A stretch of 41,602 bases of DNA from Cytidiella melzeri. Its lineage: Eukaryota > Basidiomycota > Agaricomycetes > Polyporales > Irpicaceae. Below, one piece after another: positions 11,701-22,836 of the stretch. The number at the start of each line of letters is the position of its first letter. Within the stretch, counting starts at the first letter, position 1. The stretch spans positions 1-41,602 of the forward strand of contig JABYQR010000380.1 of assembly GCA_022592445.1 (NCBI GenBank). The letters run 5' to 3'. Below the pieces are notes generated by a model. It was not told the DNA's origin and ran no database searches. It was given only the letters and a program-made list of their open reading frames with translations. Position numbers and translations under genes: made by a program.

Positions 11701-12085
11701 TGGCCGTGGACCAGGTTCTCCTTTCGGTGCCAGCTCAGGGCTGGGGACTGCTTCAACCGTTGGTGTTGGTCTCCGGCCACAGGCAACTGGCCTAGCCGGC
11801 TCAGCCAATCCTTTCCGAGCGACCATGTTCTCTCTTTCTCCCGGTCCCACGAGCACCACCTTGGGCGGAAATTCTCCCTTTAACCCAAATGGTAACGCAT
11901 TTGGCAGTGGGCTGGGTGGAGGACTTGGCTCAGGTCTTGGTCCAACGCCGACTGGATTGCCAAGCCAGTTTGGTTCTGGTGCTACGAGTGCATTTGGAGG
12001 AGCATTTGGAGCGTCGTCATCTGCACCTACCTCTTTCAACGCCCAGCCACAGCAGCAACAATCAAATCAATCGTCTCTTATATGA
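8770..12085 (+). CDS. AP180/CALM-type clathrin adaptor with ANTH domain, 960 aa
   Basis: Homologue of yeast Yap1801/Yap1802 and animal AP180/PICALM; it binds PtdIns(4,5)P2 and clathrin at endocytic sites. Nine exons: 8770-8838, 8894-8992, 9045-9171, 9222-9574, 9633-9744, 9795-9946, 10001-10151, 10208-10361, 10420-12085. The ANTH domain fills about residues 5-290, with basic N-terminal KAVKGACKPKAAPPKPK (lipid-binding region) and family-typical segments such as FKALIVLHTMIRNG, LRETKIVQKQIDAL, YFEMSKIDAKEAL and VEYLGVAKKLQNLL. The C-terminal 650 residues are low-complexity (Q, S, T, P, G, N) with at least eight NPF motifs (binding sites for EH domains) and at least nine LxxQxTG sites (Ark1/Prk1-type kinase targets). 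It ends in LI, without a clear terminal clathrin box. Strong call; the tail length varies among fungi. Confidence 0.95.
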
Positions 12086-13480
12086 TCTTTGTATCTACCT
12101 TACCTCTCCGTTACGCTGTGGCGCTGTCTCTCCTTTCACCCACGTTCCGCCCATGACTCTGTACAGCTTCTGGACAACCTACTCTTCTCCTTCCTCTACC
12201 CTTCGCACCGTCTTCGTTCGCTCTGCAGAATTCCAAACAATCTCACAGTCACATTCCTTCTTGGTTAAAGCTTCTCCGTTGTGGTGTTTCTTTCACGTGT
12301 AATCAGCTGCTTACCCTCTCTATGTTCAGTATCTACAGGCGCCCTACTATTCATCTTTCGTTCACACCGCTTCACATCCGAGGGGCCTGTGGTTTCTGAT
12401 ATGTTCACCTAACCGTTCTCAGCGTCCCATTCTTCGCTGCGACACAACCTGCAACAACCTTGATGCAAATGCTTCCCACTCCCCGCAAACTAAACCATAT
12501 CATGGTGTAAACGCGCAGCCACCCCGCTTCTTCAAGCCAGGGTTGCTTGGGTGAAACCCTCTCACCAGCGCCGTCAATCCAAAGGTACGGCGTTCTATTG
12601 TGCACAACATACTTATAGCAGCGACGGTCTTTCGCAGGAGAGCTGTACGTTGTACTTCAGGCCACTGGACCATTCTGAGACATACCACCGCTTCGAATGC
12701 ATTGCCGCCCTCTCCTTGGGCTCGTCTTTCAACCGTTACACTCGTTCCCGAGATACTGATTACCTAGCTTTCAACCAGCTTGGGTTTTCGCGAGATCATC
12801 GGGAGTGAGGTGCGCACGTTGTAAGTTCCATCTTCATAAGCAGCGTGTTCCCCGCGATGTTGTCGGCAATGGGAGAACACATGGGAGGTTTCCATCTTTC
12901 CAAGCAGCATGCTCCCTGCGAGGTAAATCTTCCACCAGGTATATTGTACGCCTCTGCTAACGCGGTGCTCTCTTGACTCAATAGGGCGGTGGCCACTTCA
13001 GCACGACTTGGACCCCGACGTCGAAGCACTAACCCTGCGAGCGCGAGCTTGCGATTCGTCGAACTTCAAGATGGCGTTAGGCGACACCGTGCACTTTGAA
13101 CCGATCCAACCGGCGCAAGGACAAGACATAAGCAACTGTAAGGCGTTCTTCGGCACCCCATAACGACAAGCACGGTATATAGGTTCCTGTGCAAATACCT
13201 CGGTCATGTCATGCTGTCCCGCATTCGCTGGTTCTCAGACTCTTACAACTCCGATGTCTTACGACTATGAGGAAAATCTGCTATACCGGAGAAAGTGACA
13301 ATGATGGACAGACTCAGATACGTTCAGTGAGGGCCATGACGAGGACTCTGAGTGATGGGCAGATTCATAGAAGTGACGATGTTTGATCACAAGAACAACA
13401 CAACAATTAATGCATACACAGGTGCGTTGACAGTGCCCCTACAGTCGGCTGGGCAGGTATTTTGTGTTTCGCGACCGTCT
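12086..13480. other. Intergenic / 3' regions; one imperfect direct repeat
   Basis: The first few hundred bases are probably the 3' UTR of the ANTH gene (pyrimidine-rich). I see no supported gene. Two copies of a roughly 45-bp imperfect direct repeat lie at about 12828-12875 and 12883-12930, sharing CCATCTT, AAGCAGC and TCCC.GCGA.GT in order. Confidence 0.45.
12828..12930 (+). repeat. Imperfect tandem direct repeat, unit about 55 bp
   Basis: Shared blocks are GTT followed by CCATCTT, then AAGCAGC, TG, TCCC, GCGA and GT, with matching spacing in both units. Function unknown. Confidence 0.5.
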
Positions 13481-16400
13481 TTACGCTCCACGCAAGCCGC
13501 TAATCATGAATTGCAACGTTTCCGAGTTTCTCGGAGACATCGTCCACGTCAGACGTTTCCTCAACGACAGGAGGAAGCGGTGTCGTTGCAGCCGGCTCAG
13601 GCTCAGGTTCCGGCTTGGTAGTGCCCAGTCATCCAGCTCACCAGCCTCGAGTCGTCTCTCGAACTCCATTTGAACCTTCCCAAACTTGTTCTGCAGTTCC
13701 TTGCTCTTCGCTCGCAGGCGAAGCAGGAACGTGGAGAAGTGGTAAACTTGGAGCACGTTGGAAAGGTCAAAGGTGCGGAGGTTGCGCTCGAACACATATA
13801 CCACCTAACGCACACATTCAGTCAGTTGTCTGAGACGCAACACGTAAAGCCGTAGACTCACCCCATCTTCCGACATACTGGCTATTAGCACAACACCTTG
13901 CTTACCGCTCGTGGCAAGCCCATAAACCGGTGTTGCACGAATGCCAATCTGTGCAAGAAAGTGTACTGCTGAGACACAGTACATTCTTGTTTGGTTTAAT
14001 GCGTATAAGACTGTAGCCTGCGAAGGCTTCTTGTACTCAGCGATTAGGGATGGCAGGAGAAGGGATGTGTTTGACAGCGACGGTGCGGAGAGAGGATTGG
14101 CATCCAGGGTCGAGTTGGCGGGCTGGAGAAACTGTATACCGCCTTTGACTTTTTCCTGGCTGACCTTCTGGGTCTGGTTAGCGCGTTTCGAGCACACCAC
14201 CAAACGAAAACGAGCTGTTTGGTTATGCTTGGGTATTGGGCTACTTTGAGCTGGGAGACAGAGAACTGCGTCACATCGGCCTCGCTGAGGTTCTGCTTCT
14301 GCTTGTCGTTTGACGATTGTGGCAAATTCGGCTGACTCGGTCATAGCTGTAAATGATTGCGAGATTTGTATGGAAACGGTGGTGGCAGCCTGCGCTTGAT
14401 CATGTAAGGCATTCAGCGGCGATTGTCGATTCCTCGTCATCCTAGACACGGCGATGCATTGATCCTCCCAGTCATAGAGCATGTCCGTCATGGCGCCAAT
14501 GACAAGCGACAACTGCGGTGTTTCAAGTGCGCGACGTAGTGGATTTGGAGGAAATATAATATCCCGCTCAAGCCTAAATCCATATGAAGACGAGTATCAT
14601 AGCATTGTGAGTGCGCTACTCACAGTACATAGGGAGACATTGCTTCGTCTGCGGCAGTGAAGAACTGGTACAAAAGCCCGTCCCACTCGTGCCGACTTTC
14701 CGCCTCATTCAACGCCAGTTCCATTTGCTTGGTGAACGCACCTGCTGTAGCGTCAAACACAGCCCAGAAATGTGCGCTCAGGATCGGTACTAAGGTATCC
14801 TCCAACGGTCTTTGCGCCCACTCCTCTCCGCGAACGTCGTGATGCATTTGGTACAGCTGAGCGCGAAGTTCAGCGTGACAGTCATTGACGGGGGGAATAT
14901 CTGCCTACACGTTGCGTATCAGCAGGCGCTTCTATGCAGTCAATCGCCAGCGACATACCTCAGCTGCCCATTGGGTAGGCCATCTGAAATCCGTCATGTT
15001 GTTGTACTCGTTGACCATTGCATTCACAAATTCTCGGTCTTTCTCTGGAACATGAGAAGACTTGGGAAGCATGAGCACCGGAACGGAGATAGCGGATCTA
15101 TGGCACATCCACGATGTGATGGAGGCCCCCTCATCTACACCTGCCGTTGCTTCTTTGGCGAACCTACGCAAATTCATCGGCGATGCGTCGATAACAGGAG
15201 GCAGGAGTTATTACTTCGAAGACGAATGTGTGGAGCTGGCTTTGCTGCCTTTTTTGCGGCTGCTTTCCTCTTCAGCCTCATAGTGAACTACTGCCTGTAA
15301 TGCACTAGCAGATTGTGAGTTATAGGTAGTATTTTCCACCCAACCCTTTATGGAATGACTCTCAGGCCCGAAGGAGTCATATCTCCATTTCATGTGGAGT
15401 GGCTGTGTAGAAGGAATTAATGTGCGCAGCGCTAGAAACTGATGTCGCAAAGACATCAAAAAAATCCCTAGCAGGAACCCGGTGTTTGCGTTGGTCATAT
15501 CAAACACCCCGACTGCTGGGTCGTTTCCACCCTGGGCTCTCACAACATGCATGATGTCCTGTTTGAGAGAATGAGCAATGTTCACTCTGAGGCGTGGAAG
15601 GAGTGTAGGTGATTGAACTTACCGACCCATCATGTGCAGGAGGATCTAGCCAGGCTACATGAACCCGTGCGACATAGCCATACTTTGAGACTTCAATACC
15701 TATAACTGGAACATCGATGTTCCAAATACGCCGCTGATAAGCTACGCTGGACAAAACCGGGATGATTGACTCGGGGTCTGTCACGCAGAACACCGGGAGT
15801 ACTAGATTAGGCCAAGGTCCTATGCCTGCGAGGATGTGACAGTCACGGGGCAGGGAACAAGGCGGTTGACTTGAGGCTGATGGCGTAGACGTCGATACGT
15901 TAGCAAAAGGTTCTAGCCCCCACGGACGCGATCTAGCAATGGTTAGCCAGTTGAAGGGGTCAGCTTCGCTCTCCGTACTTGTATCGTCCTCATCTTCGAG
16001 TTCATCACTGTATGTGCTGCTTGTGTCAGATATGCGACTGCTATGGTTTGGACCTGGCAGGAGCGCCGCTATATGATCCTTCACCACATACGACACCAGC
16101 ATTGAGGCTGTGCACTCCATTGGCAAAGAGCCTACTGGTAGCGCAACATCCACCTCTCCGCTGAGAGAAGGGTCAGAGCTGAAGTAGCCAGATTGTGTGC
16201 CGAAACGTACATTGCGACCGATTCTTCGTCACAGGCTCGGCCTATAGCTCGAAACAATGTGTGCCAGAGTGCGGTAGTGCTTCGCGGCCCGAGGTCGTCT
16301 TTTATCCTGACCAGCTCGGAGAATGAGGCAGAAATCCCTTCGATGGTTTTTGAGACGCGATGAAGCCGTTCTTCACACTCCTTGCTGAGTGGGTCATGAT

Positions 16401-16500
16401 CTTCAAAGGCAGGTGGAGGTTGAGCGAGCCGGCGAAGGATGGACTCGACGTTTTTTGGCACGTTTTGGACCTCCTTGATATCGTGGACCAACGTATGCAT
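13481..16500 (-). CDS. Large protein with two tandem nuclease-fold-like domains, about 897 aa
   Basis: I do not recognise a named gene; I believe it belongs to a family restricted to basidiomycetes. Exons: 16500-16211, 16160-15623, 15558-15215, 15163-14959, 14904-14624, 14573-13862, 13804-13481; all phases agree. The C-terminal half has CDAV (Asp654), then IAEYKKPSQ (Glu732, Lys734), then ALNQTRMY (Gln747), the spacing and order of a PD-(D/E)XK-type nuclease core (D...ExK...Q), followed by PVYGLATSG and FDL.N........F.LRLR. The N-terminal half repeats the layout (Asp101 in EVDVALP; PVIGIEVSKYGY; FDMTN........F.MSLR) but the ExK position reads roughly CVTDPES, so that copy looks catalytically dead. 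The end is ambiguous: a possible intron 13675-13614 (GTTCAA...CCAAG) would shift into a PEPEPEP-rich tail stopping at 13500. It is divergent from the protease gene. Nuclease activity is inference, not shown. Confidence 0.7.
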
Positions 16501-16915
16501 CCTTCAGTTAGATCATGGTTGGACGCTGCAAGTTACTGCGCGCTTTCAAGTACAAGAACGCGATCACGTGATAAGTGCGTGACACAGAACGCGTTAGGTC
16601 ACATTTGCGGTGACACTCACTCTTCATACTTGGAGGTCTTCATTGTTGGAACCTACATGAAAGTCGTAATCCCCAGCTTCAGAGTGCGTCCTGGTCTGTG
16701 TAGGCTGTTTGATAACCCTCTCCAAGAAGAAGCTGACAGTCATGGTAAGGGAAGTTTCGACATTTCCCTGCTTCTCCCTCCCCTAAGGCTTCGATGGCTG
16801 ACTTCTCCCGCACCTCAGAAAGTATAAAAGCTGGGACGCTCTGACCCAAGCACTCCTTACAGCTCTGCGAGCCCCTTCATTCTTCACCCTTCTTACTCTC
16901 TGCTTCATTTTCAAG
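16501..16915. promoter_or_regulatory. Divergent promoter region with TATA box for the protease
   Basis: 415 bp between the divergent ATGs of the large hypothetical gene (-) and the aspartic protease (+). TATAAAAG at 16823-16830 lies about 90 bp upstream of the protease ATG. No TATA box is evident toward the minus-strand gene. No further gene is seen. Confidence 0.55.
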
Positions 16916-18312
16916 ATGTTGACCATCGCTTTCGTGCTTTCGTCTTTATCCTTGCTTGCCATTGCTCTCCCTTACGCGCCCCAGCCTCAGGCTCGGACTG
17001 TCCGCATCCCTCTAACCAGGCGCAGCAACTTTACGATTGAGGATGTCGTGAGCCCCGTTGCTCTCAACTCTTCCGTTGCAGCCACCATTGCGTGAGTATC
17101 TGACTTGCTGTGTTGTTGTTACTACGACTGACGTCATGTTCAGAAAATACGAGGATGGCTTCGAGTCTTACTTTGCCAACACCGGTGTCGCCCACCCCCT
17201 CTCATTTCTCTTCCATGGAGAATCCAATGAGTCGGTTAGCAGCAGCCACTCCGAAAATAACTATTCTTTGCGCAAGCGTGCGACGAGCATGGCTCTGAAG
17301 GACGACAACAGCGGCGAACTATGGGAGGGCACCATCGCAGTTGGCACTCCTGCGCAGAGCTTCACGGTAACCTTTGATACCGGCAGCAGCGATATTTTCC
17401 TTCCTGGACCTAGCTGCAACAGTGCGGCCTGCAAAGGACACAAAAAGTACCAGCCTGGGCAGAGCTCGACATCTGCTGACAGTGGCCGGAATTTCGCCCT
17501 CAACTACGGCAGTGGTAGCGTCCAGGGCAGACAATACACCGATACAGTTATTTTTGATGACCTTACGGTGAGTGTTATTTGTTTCAGAACCGCCAGTCAG
17601 CCGCTCAAAATATCTCTAGGCGACTAAACAAGCCCTTGGAGCAGCTACAACGTACTCTACCAACTTCGGCCTCAGCAACTTTCCCCCAGACGGCTTAGTA
17701 GGAATGGGCTACCAGACCATCTCGCGCTTCAACTCTCCTCCACTCTTCCAGTCGTTTGTATCACAAGACCAGTTGACGCCTCCGATCTTTGCCTTCAAGC
17801 TCACAGGAAGCGACAGCGAGCTCAGGCTGGGTGGTGTCAACGATGCTCTCTATACCGGCTCATTCACCTACGCTCCGGTCACGACTCAGGGATACTGGCA
17901 GGTTACACTTGGTTCGGTCAACGTGAACAACGCCGCCGTCAGCTCCCTCCGCAACCTCCAGTCAATCATCGACACTGGCACGACCTTGATCCTCGCACCC
18001 TCTGCGCAAGTTCAAGCACTGTACGCTGCTATTCCTGGGAGCAGGAAAGCTTACAAGGAGGTTGGCAACGGGTTTTACACCTTCCCATGCTCGTCGACTC
18101 CGGTGGTCAGCCTCACATTTTCTGGGCGATCGTTCAACGTTGACCCAAAGTATTTCAATTTGGGCCGACTCCAAGGTTCTAATGACTGTGTGGGCGCTGT
18201 CGTGGGGACGTCGTTCAATTTCTGGGTTGTCGGAGACACATTCTTGCAGAACGTTTACTCCTCGTTCGACTTGGGCAACAATCGGGTTGGGTTTGCTGAG
18301 CTATCCTCGTAG
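16916..18312 (+). CDS. Secreted aspartic protease, pepsin-like A1 family, 430 aa
   Basis: Exons 16916-17091, 17144-17567, 17620-18312, phases joined. The N-terminus has a signal peptide (MLTIAFVLSSLSLLAIALP), then a propeptide of about 85 residues ending in a Kex2-like site LRKR (residues 101-104). The mature part carries both catalytic motifs, FDTGSSD (Asp137) and IIDTGTT (Asp318), and the flap region NYGSGS with its tyrosine. Total length fits polyporopepsin-like fungal proteases. The enzyme would cleave external protein at acidic pH. A TATA box 90 bp upstream suggests a strong, inducible promoter, which is usual for such secreted enzymes. No disruptions seen. Confidence 0.95.
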
Positions 18313-18880
18313 GGGATGATGTACTCATCGCTGTATCTCGACGTGTGTTGTTAAAATGTGGTAGAGATTCACACCGCGACCTTTGCTCTGCGTGGCACCT
18401 CCTTTCAATTCGCATGGTAGATGAAACGTGCCTAGTTGTTGTCCGAGTCGTCAAACTGCTTGAACTTGTTACTAAATGCGACTAGATCGCGCGTCTACGC
18501 TTAAATCCATCAAGATCTGAATCGGGGGCAGTAGTGCCCGTGGCGAGCTAAGCGCAGCCTGCGCGTACACATTCATGTCTCTTCTCCTTACAGTCAACAA
18601 TCATCTCGCCACCTTTGGTCTGAAACCATACTAGGCGAGTGAATGTCCTGTGTCTGCGTTCGTGCGCAGTGTGCAGCTGCGAGTATGTGCAGCACAGTCA
18701 CTGACGATCGCCATTGCTTAGTGGCAGTGGCACTCAGGTGCAATCTATGAATCGAGTACTTGGATACTACCCGGCTACATTAAAGCTTTCAAGGTACAGC
18801 TACGAGTGATCTCATAGCAGTGGTTAGTCGCTCATCGGAGACTCAAATCTAGTTCACACTACTTTGCTGACAGTATCTCC
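18313..18880. other. Intergenic, nothing recognised
   Basis: About 570 bp between the protease stop and the next start. It contains only short shadow frames and no repeat or RNA gene that I can support. Confidence 0.5.
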
Positions 18881-20529
18881 ATGATGTGGCCAGACACGAT
18901 TTCTCTTTCTCTGATGGCAGAGACTACTTTTCCACATCTTCCGCTCAAGTCAGAGCGAATTCCGGCAGAGGTATGGCTACAAATTATAGAAGACTCAGAG
19001 TTTGTACGGGAAGACATCAGGAATCTTACACTCGTCAGCAAATTCGTGCGATGGATAGCTCAGCCATTGCTGTTTCGCACAATAACTGTGTCAAAGTACT
19101 CTCCTTTCCTTGACCGCGCAGAGGGTCGACTAGACAGAATAGGGAGTACGATGGCTACCTCACCATTTGTGGCTACGAACGGTCGAGGGTACACCAGATC
19201 CTACGTGCTACGGTTACAGGAACGGCTTGCTTTCTCCACCCAGTCTCGTATTGCACACGGCGTCCATTCCATAATAATATGCACCCGCCAAGGACGACCG
19301 GGCCTCCCATCAGAAGACATGATTGACGAGGAGCAGGTCATCGACACTGTCTTCTCACACCTCTCACATTTTTCCAACATGAGGTCCTTCTTCGCTAGCG
19401 ACAGCAAGCTTAGTGGCAAACACTTTGACGAACTCGCGCAACTGCGACACCTCACCGGTCTGCACTTCGACAAGTGCACCGGAAGCGGAGATCTAGGTCT
19501 CTCACGTTTTCGCCTGAAAGATCTCTCACTGCATGGGACAATCAGCGGGTCTTTCGGATGGTGGATATCGTTGCTGAGGTCGCCGACTCTTCAACGTCTC
19601 TCGTACTCCGCTCCTACTCAGACGAGTTCTCTCCCGCAAGGCAGGCCGAGGCGAGGCTACGAAGATTCATTGGGGCTGTTCTTCCCTGCCCTGTCTACTG
19701 GCCCACTGATGCGCGACCTCAGAGTCCTGCGCCTTCCTTCCCGTGCCGCTCATTCGCCGTGCTATGTTTCAGCGCTGCTTCGGTGTCCTCAGGTCGAAGC
19801 TCTCCTCATAGACCCTGGACCGCCCCAAATAACAGCGCTGCCACCTTTACCTTCGTCAGCCTTGCCACGACTAAGAGCTGTGTGCGCCTCACAGTATTTC
19901 GTCCTTCGTTGCTTACAAGGACGACAATTGAGACACATCCAAGTTGACGAGGCGATGAACAACCTGCACGAATGCGTCCGAGATCTGACGATGCTGTACC
20001 CGGACATCGAGGAGCTCGTAATTTCTGTTTATGCTGGCGATCGATGCGCGGAGTTTCTCAGGAGGATATTTGAGCGGTTTACCAAGTTGCAAGGACTGCA
20101 TATTCGAATGATAGGAGATCACACGGACGCTGGTGCAGCTCAGGTACCGTGAATAATAGCTGACACGCCTCAGACGTACTGGCACCTAAAATGTACTCCT
20201 CCTCATAGGTCTGGAAGCTGCTGAGCGAACCTCATACCTTATCGCACCTCATGCGTTCCCTCCACATCTTGCGCGAATCCAAAGGCAAACGTGTCATGGG
20301 CTCGGGCAAACCTCGTGCGACAAGTGGTTTGAAGAAGTCGGGAAAAGTGCAGTCGAGCGCACTGATCAATATGCGCAAATGCTGTCCGGACCTCGTAGAC
20401 GTTTGCGTGAAAGGGTTCGAGAAAGATCTGGTATGGCATGAACCATACACAAGTCCGTTTTTGGTTCTTCCTCGGATAGTGGATGGTTTGCTGATCTTTA
20501 TGATGCTATACTTTTCACAGGGCCTCTGA
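18881..20529 (+). CDS. F-box-like protein with leucine-rich segments, about 528 aa
   Basis: Exons 18881-20143 and 20209-20529; intron 20144-20208 (GTACCG...CATAG). Residues about 24-70 fit a fungal F-box: IPAEVWLQIIED, then NLTLVSKFVRWIAQPLLFRTI. The following region has irregular leucine-rich stretches (LRHLTGLHF, LKDLSLHG, MRDLRVLRLPS, CPQVEALLID, DIEELVISVY, LQGLHIRM), as in F-box proteins of Agaricomycetes that select substrates for SCF ubiquitin ligases. The C-terminus is uncertain: another frame reads FADLYDAILFTGPLRWYDW and stops at 20627. That frame would be reached by an intron of about 47 bp starting GTGAAA near 20407; I cannot decide. The start may instead be the ATG at 18914, which begins MAETTFPHLP. 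Confidence 0.7.
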
Positions 20530-21036
20530 GGTGGTACGATTGGGGTGAGCAGAAGAATCGTGCTCCTTCGTCGCACCTGCGTAATGGTCCTGGCAGTGCT
20601 TCCCCGGGACTTCCTTGGGACGATTAGTACATACAGTATCGCGGAGAGTGCGGTATGAGGAGCGAGATGGCCTTCAGTTGCGGCGAGAGCAGACCTGCTC
20701 GTTGACATCTAGGTCCGCACAATGTATATAAGTGATGAAGATATCTGACCTGGGGCTCACTACATAGTGAAGCACGGCTAAGACTTAGTCATTGATCAGC
20801 CAGGGTAATGGCCTCTAAATTGAAAATGCACCCGCGGAGGATGCTGTAGCCAAAGGTTGCACCTGCAACGACATCTTGACACTGCGACCGTTGTAAATTC
20901 ACGTTGAGATGTTTGCCAGAAATTGCAATGACTAATTTTACTCCGTAGACGAGCACCTCATAATTCGAAGAACTCCAGCGCAGCACCGTTGTGGAGTAAA
21001 GCGGAAGTCGACAATAGCTACTTAGTGTAAGCATGT
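20530..21036. other. Intergenic / convergent 3' regions
   Basis: Lies between the converging F-box-like gene and PAF1. No separate gene is supported; the part up to 20627 may be the alternative C-terminus of the F-box-like protein. Confidence 0.45.
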
Positions 21037-22609
21037 TCAATCCCCTAGCGCATCCAACGGGTCTATCGCCTCTGTCTCCGGGTCTTCAATCTCAACTTCT
21101 CCTTCAGCATCTGCATCACCGCCTGTGAGGAGATATGAGGGGTCAAGGACCTCAGCCGACGTCTCTTCTCGCTCCCGCTCCTCATCCGCAGACATTTTGG
21201 TGTGTTTGAGCCTGATAATGTGCCACTTCTTCGTCTCCTGATCATACGACTGCAGAATAGGACTTTAGGCATGACTCGACAGAGGCTCGAATATATACTA
21301 ACGTTGATCCGTCTTTTCTTGAGCACCATCTTTCGCTCAATGTTCTTATAATAGGCCCCTTTGGCGCGGGGCCGAGAAGGTGTGACCGTCTCCTCCAACT
21401 GCAGATCGGACTCTCCATCCCCATCGTCAAGCACGAGCAGAAACTCGTTCGGTACCTCTTGGTCAACACGCATGACCTCGTAGTCGCGCACAAAGTGGAA
21501 AGCAGTAGCCTGTGATAACGTTAGCGAGTGTCGATTGATACATGGCACAAATACCTCTTCGTCCTGTCCTTGTTCCGCGTTCACGGGGCGCGCCAGCCGC
21601 ATCTTCTTGAACTCATTTGCAGCGTCATCTTCTTTTGTCAAGTAATAAGCAAGGAAATGATCCCCGTCGGATTCCATGGGTCGAAGGACGGCACAGTCTA
21701 ATCGTGAATCGTCCTCCTAAGCATAATAATCTCAGAAGACCGCATCTGAGCTCAGGGGTACCAGCTTACCTCGAGCGAACGTGTCCTGTCCCCAGGTCGT
21801 TCAGAGAACCTGAACAGATCGTATGCGTTTGCCCAGATGTCCGCATCCGGTAACACTTCATACGACTCTACAGCGGTGACATGGCGTTTGCTGGGGTGTT
21901 TGACCGTCGAGAGGTCAAAATTCTCGAGGGCAGTGAAAGAAGCTTCGATGTCTTTGATTTGGGCTGCATGAGACACGTCTATGGCAGCTTCCGGTACAAA
22001 GGTCCTGTGATCGCACGCTGTAAGTGCAAAATTCAGTGACTAAGTAGCTGCTTACGGCTCTTGAGGCGCAGCCAGCCTGGAGACGCCTTGTCGCTCTCTG
22101 TGGTCTGTCTTTCGGAGCCAGGACACGTTCTGTAGCGATGCGCTTGCAGACGTGCCGGAACCTGACGCGCCGTACAATGTTGAAGAGGTGTTCAAGTCCA
22201 GCAGTAAGAACTGGTCTTTGGGGTCGAGCTCAGGTAGGGTATTAGGGTCGGGGTTAAGCTCTGTGTGGATTTAACGCTGTAATTGAAAAGCCTGTCCGAA
22301 CACGTACCGGAATCGTCTGCGCCCTCTTCCCACAAACACTCGAACTTGCCAAGGTCCAGAGGCATTCCGCACTCTGCGTCAATGATCATAGGCAGCGACA
22401 CATCGTTTGCTATATCATTGAGAAATTCTGGGCGCGTGTAACGCAAAGGGTTTGTCGGAATGTCTAGTAATTTGGGAGGGCATGGTGGTGCAGGGAGGGG
22501 GTTCGTGTACCGAACTCGTACCAGGAGGTCAAGCTTGCTGTTAAGACACAAGTAGTTCAGCATAATGTTTATCTTAGCTTACACGAACCTACCTTTTCTT
22601 GAAGCTCAT
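21037..22609 (-). CDS. PAF1: PAF1, subunit of the RNA polymerase II-associated PAF complex, 422 aa
   Basis: Seven exons: 22609-22593, 22537-22308, 22260-22056, 22004-21770, 21716-21555, 21509-21303, 21249-21037; every junction is in phase. The N-terminus MSFKKSKLDLLVRVRYTNPL is followed by family landmarks PPCPPKLLDIPTNP, YTRPEFLN and PMIIDAECGMPLDL. The middle has FRLEDDSRLD-like and FEDYEVMR-like regions (here CAVLRPME and HFVRDYEVMR), and the C-terminus is highly acidic. PAF1 scaffolds the elongation complex that promotes H2B ubiquitination and H3K4/K36 methylation. The first exon has only 17 coding bases. Divergent from MAK21 with 227 bp between the ATGs, so the two may share control. Confidence 0.93.
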
Positions 22610-22836
22610 GTCGTTCAGGTACGCGTCCTCTTGACCTTTCGAAACCCTGGCAGCATGAATGAGAGAGGCGGTCTGAGCGTATTTCGCCAACTACATTTGC
22701 GCGCTAAACTAATATTCCCGCCAATAATTCCTCTTCTTCAAACCACGACTTGCAACTTTTGGCTCGACTTTCAGCGTTGTGCTTGAGAGTTGCCGCTAAT
22801 TGACTGTGGCTGCTTCTTCCACGGGTCTTGTGCGCC
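22610..22836. promoter_or_regulatory. Bidirectional promoter between PAF1 and MAK21
   Basis: 227-bp spacer between divergent start codons of two growth-related genes. No TATA box is obvious in either direction. Confidence 0.6.

Noticed and set aside
11611..12039. 142-residue Pro-rich minus-strand frame
   Set aside because: Antisense of the low-complexity tail of the ANTH protein; composition artefact.
15177..15211. Two separate minus-strand genes, one stopping at 15211 and one starting at 15177
   Set aside because: A 51-bp GTAATA...CGTAG intron joins the frames in phase, and 33 bp leaves no room for a promoter.
16132..16210. Frameshift or pseudogene in the large minus-strand gene
   Set aside because: A standard 50-bp intron (GTACGT, CTGAC branch, CTCTCAG) restores the frame.
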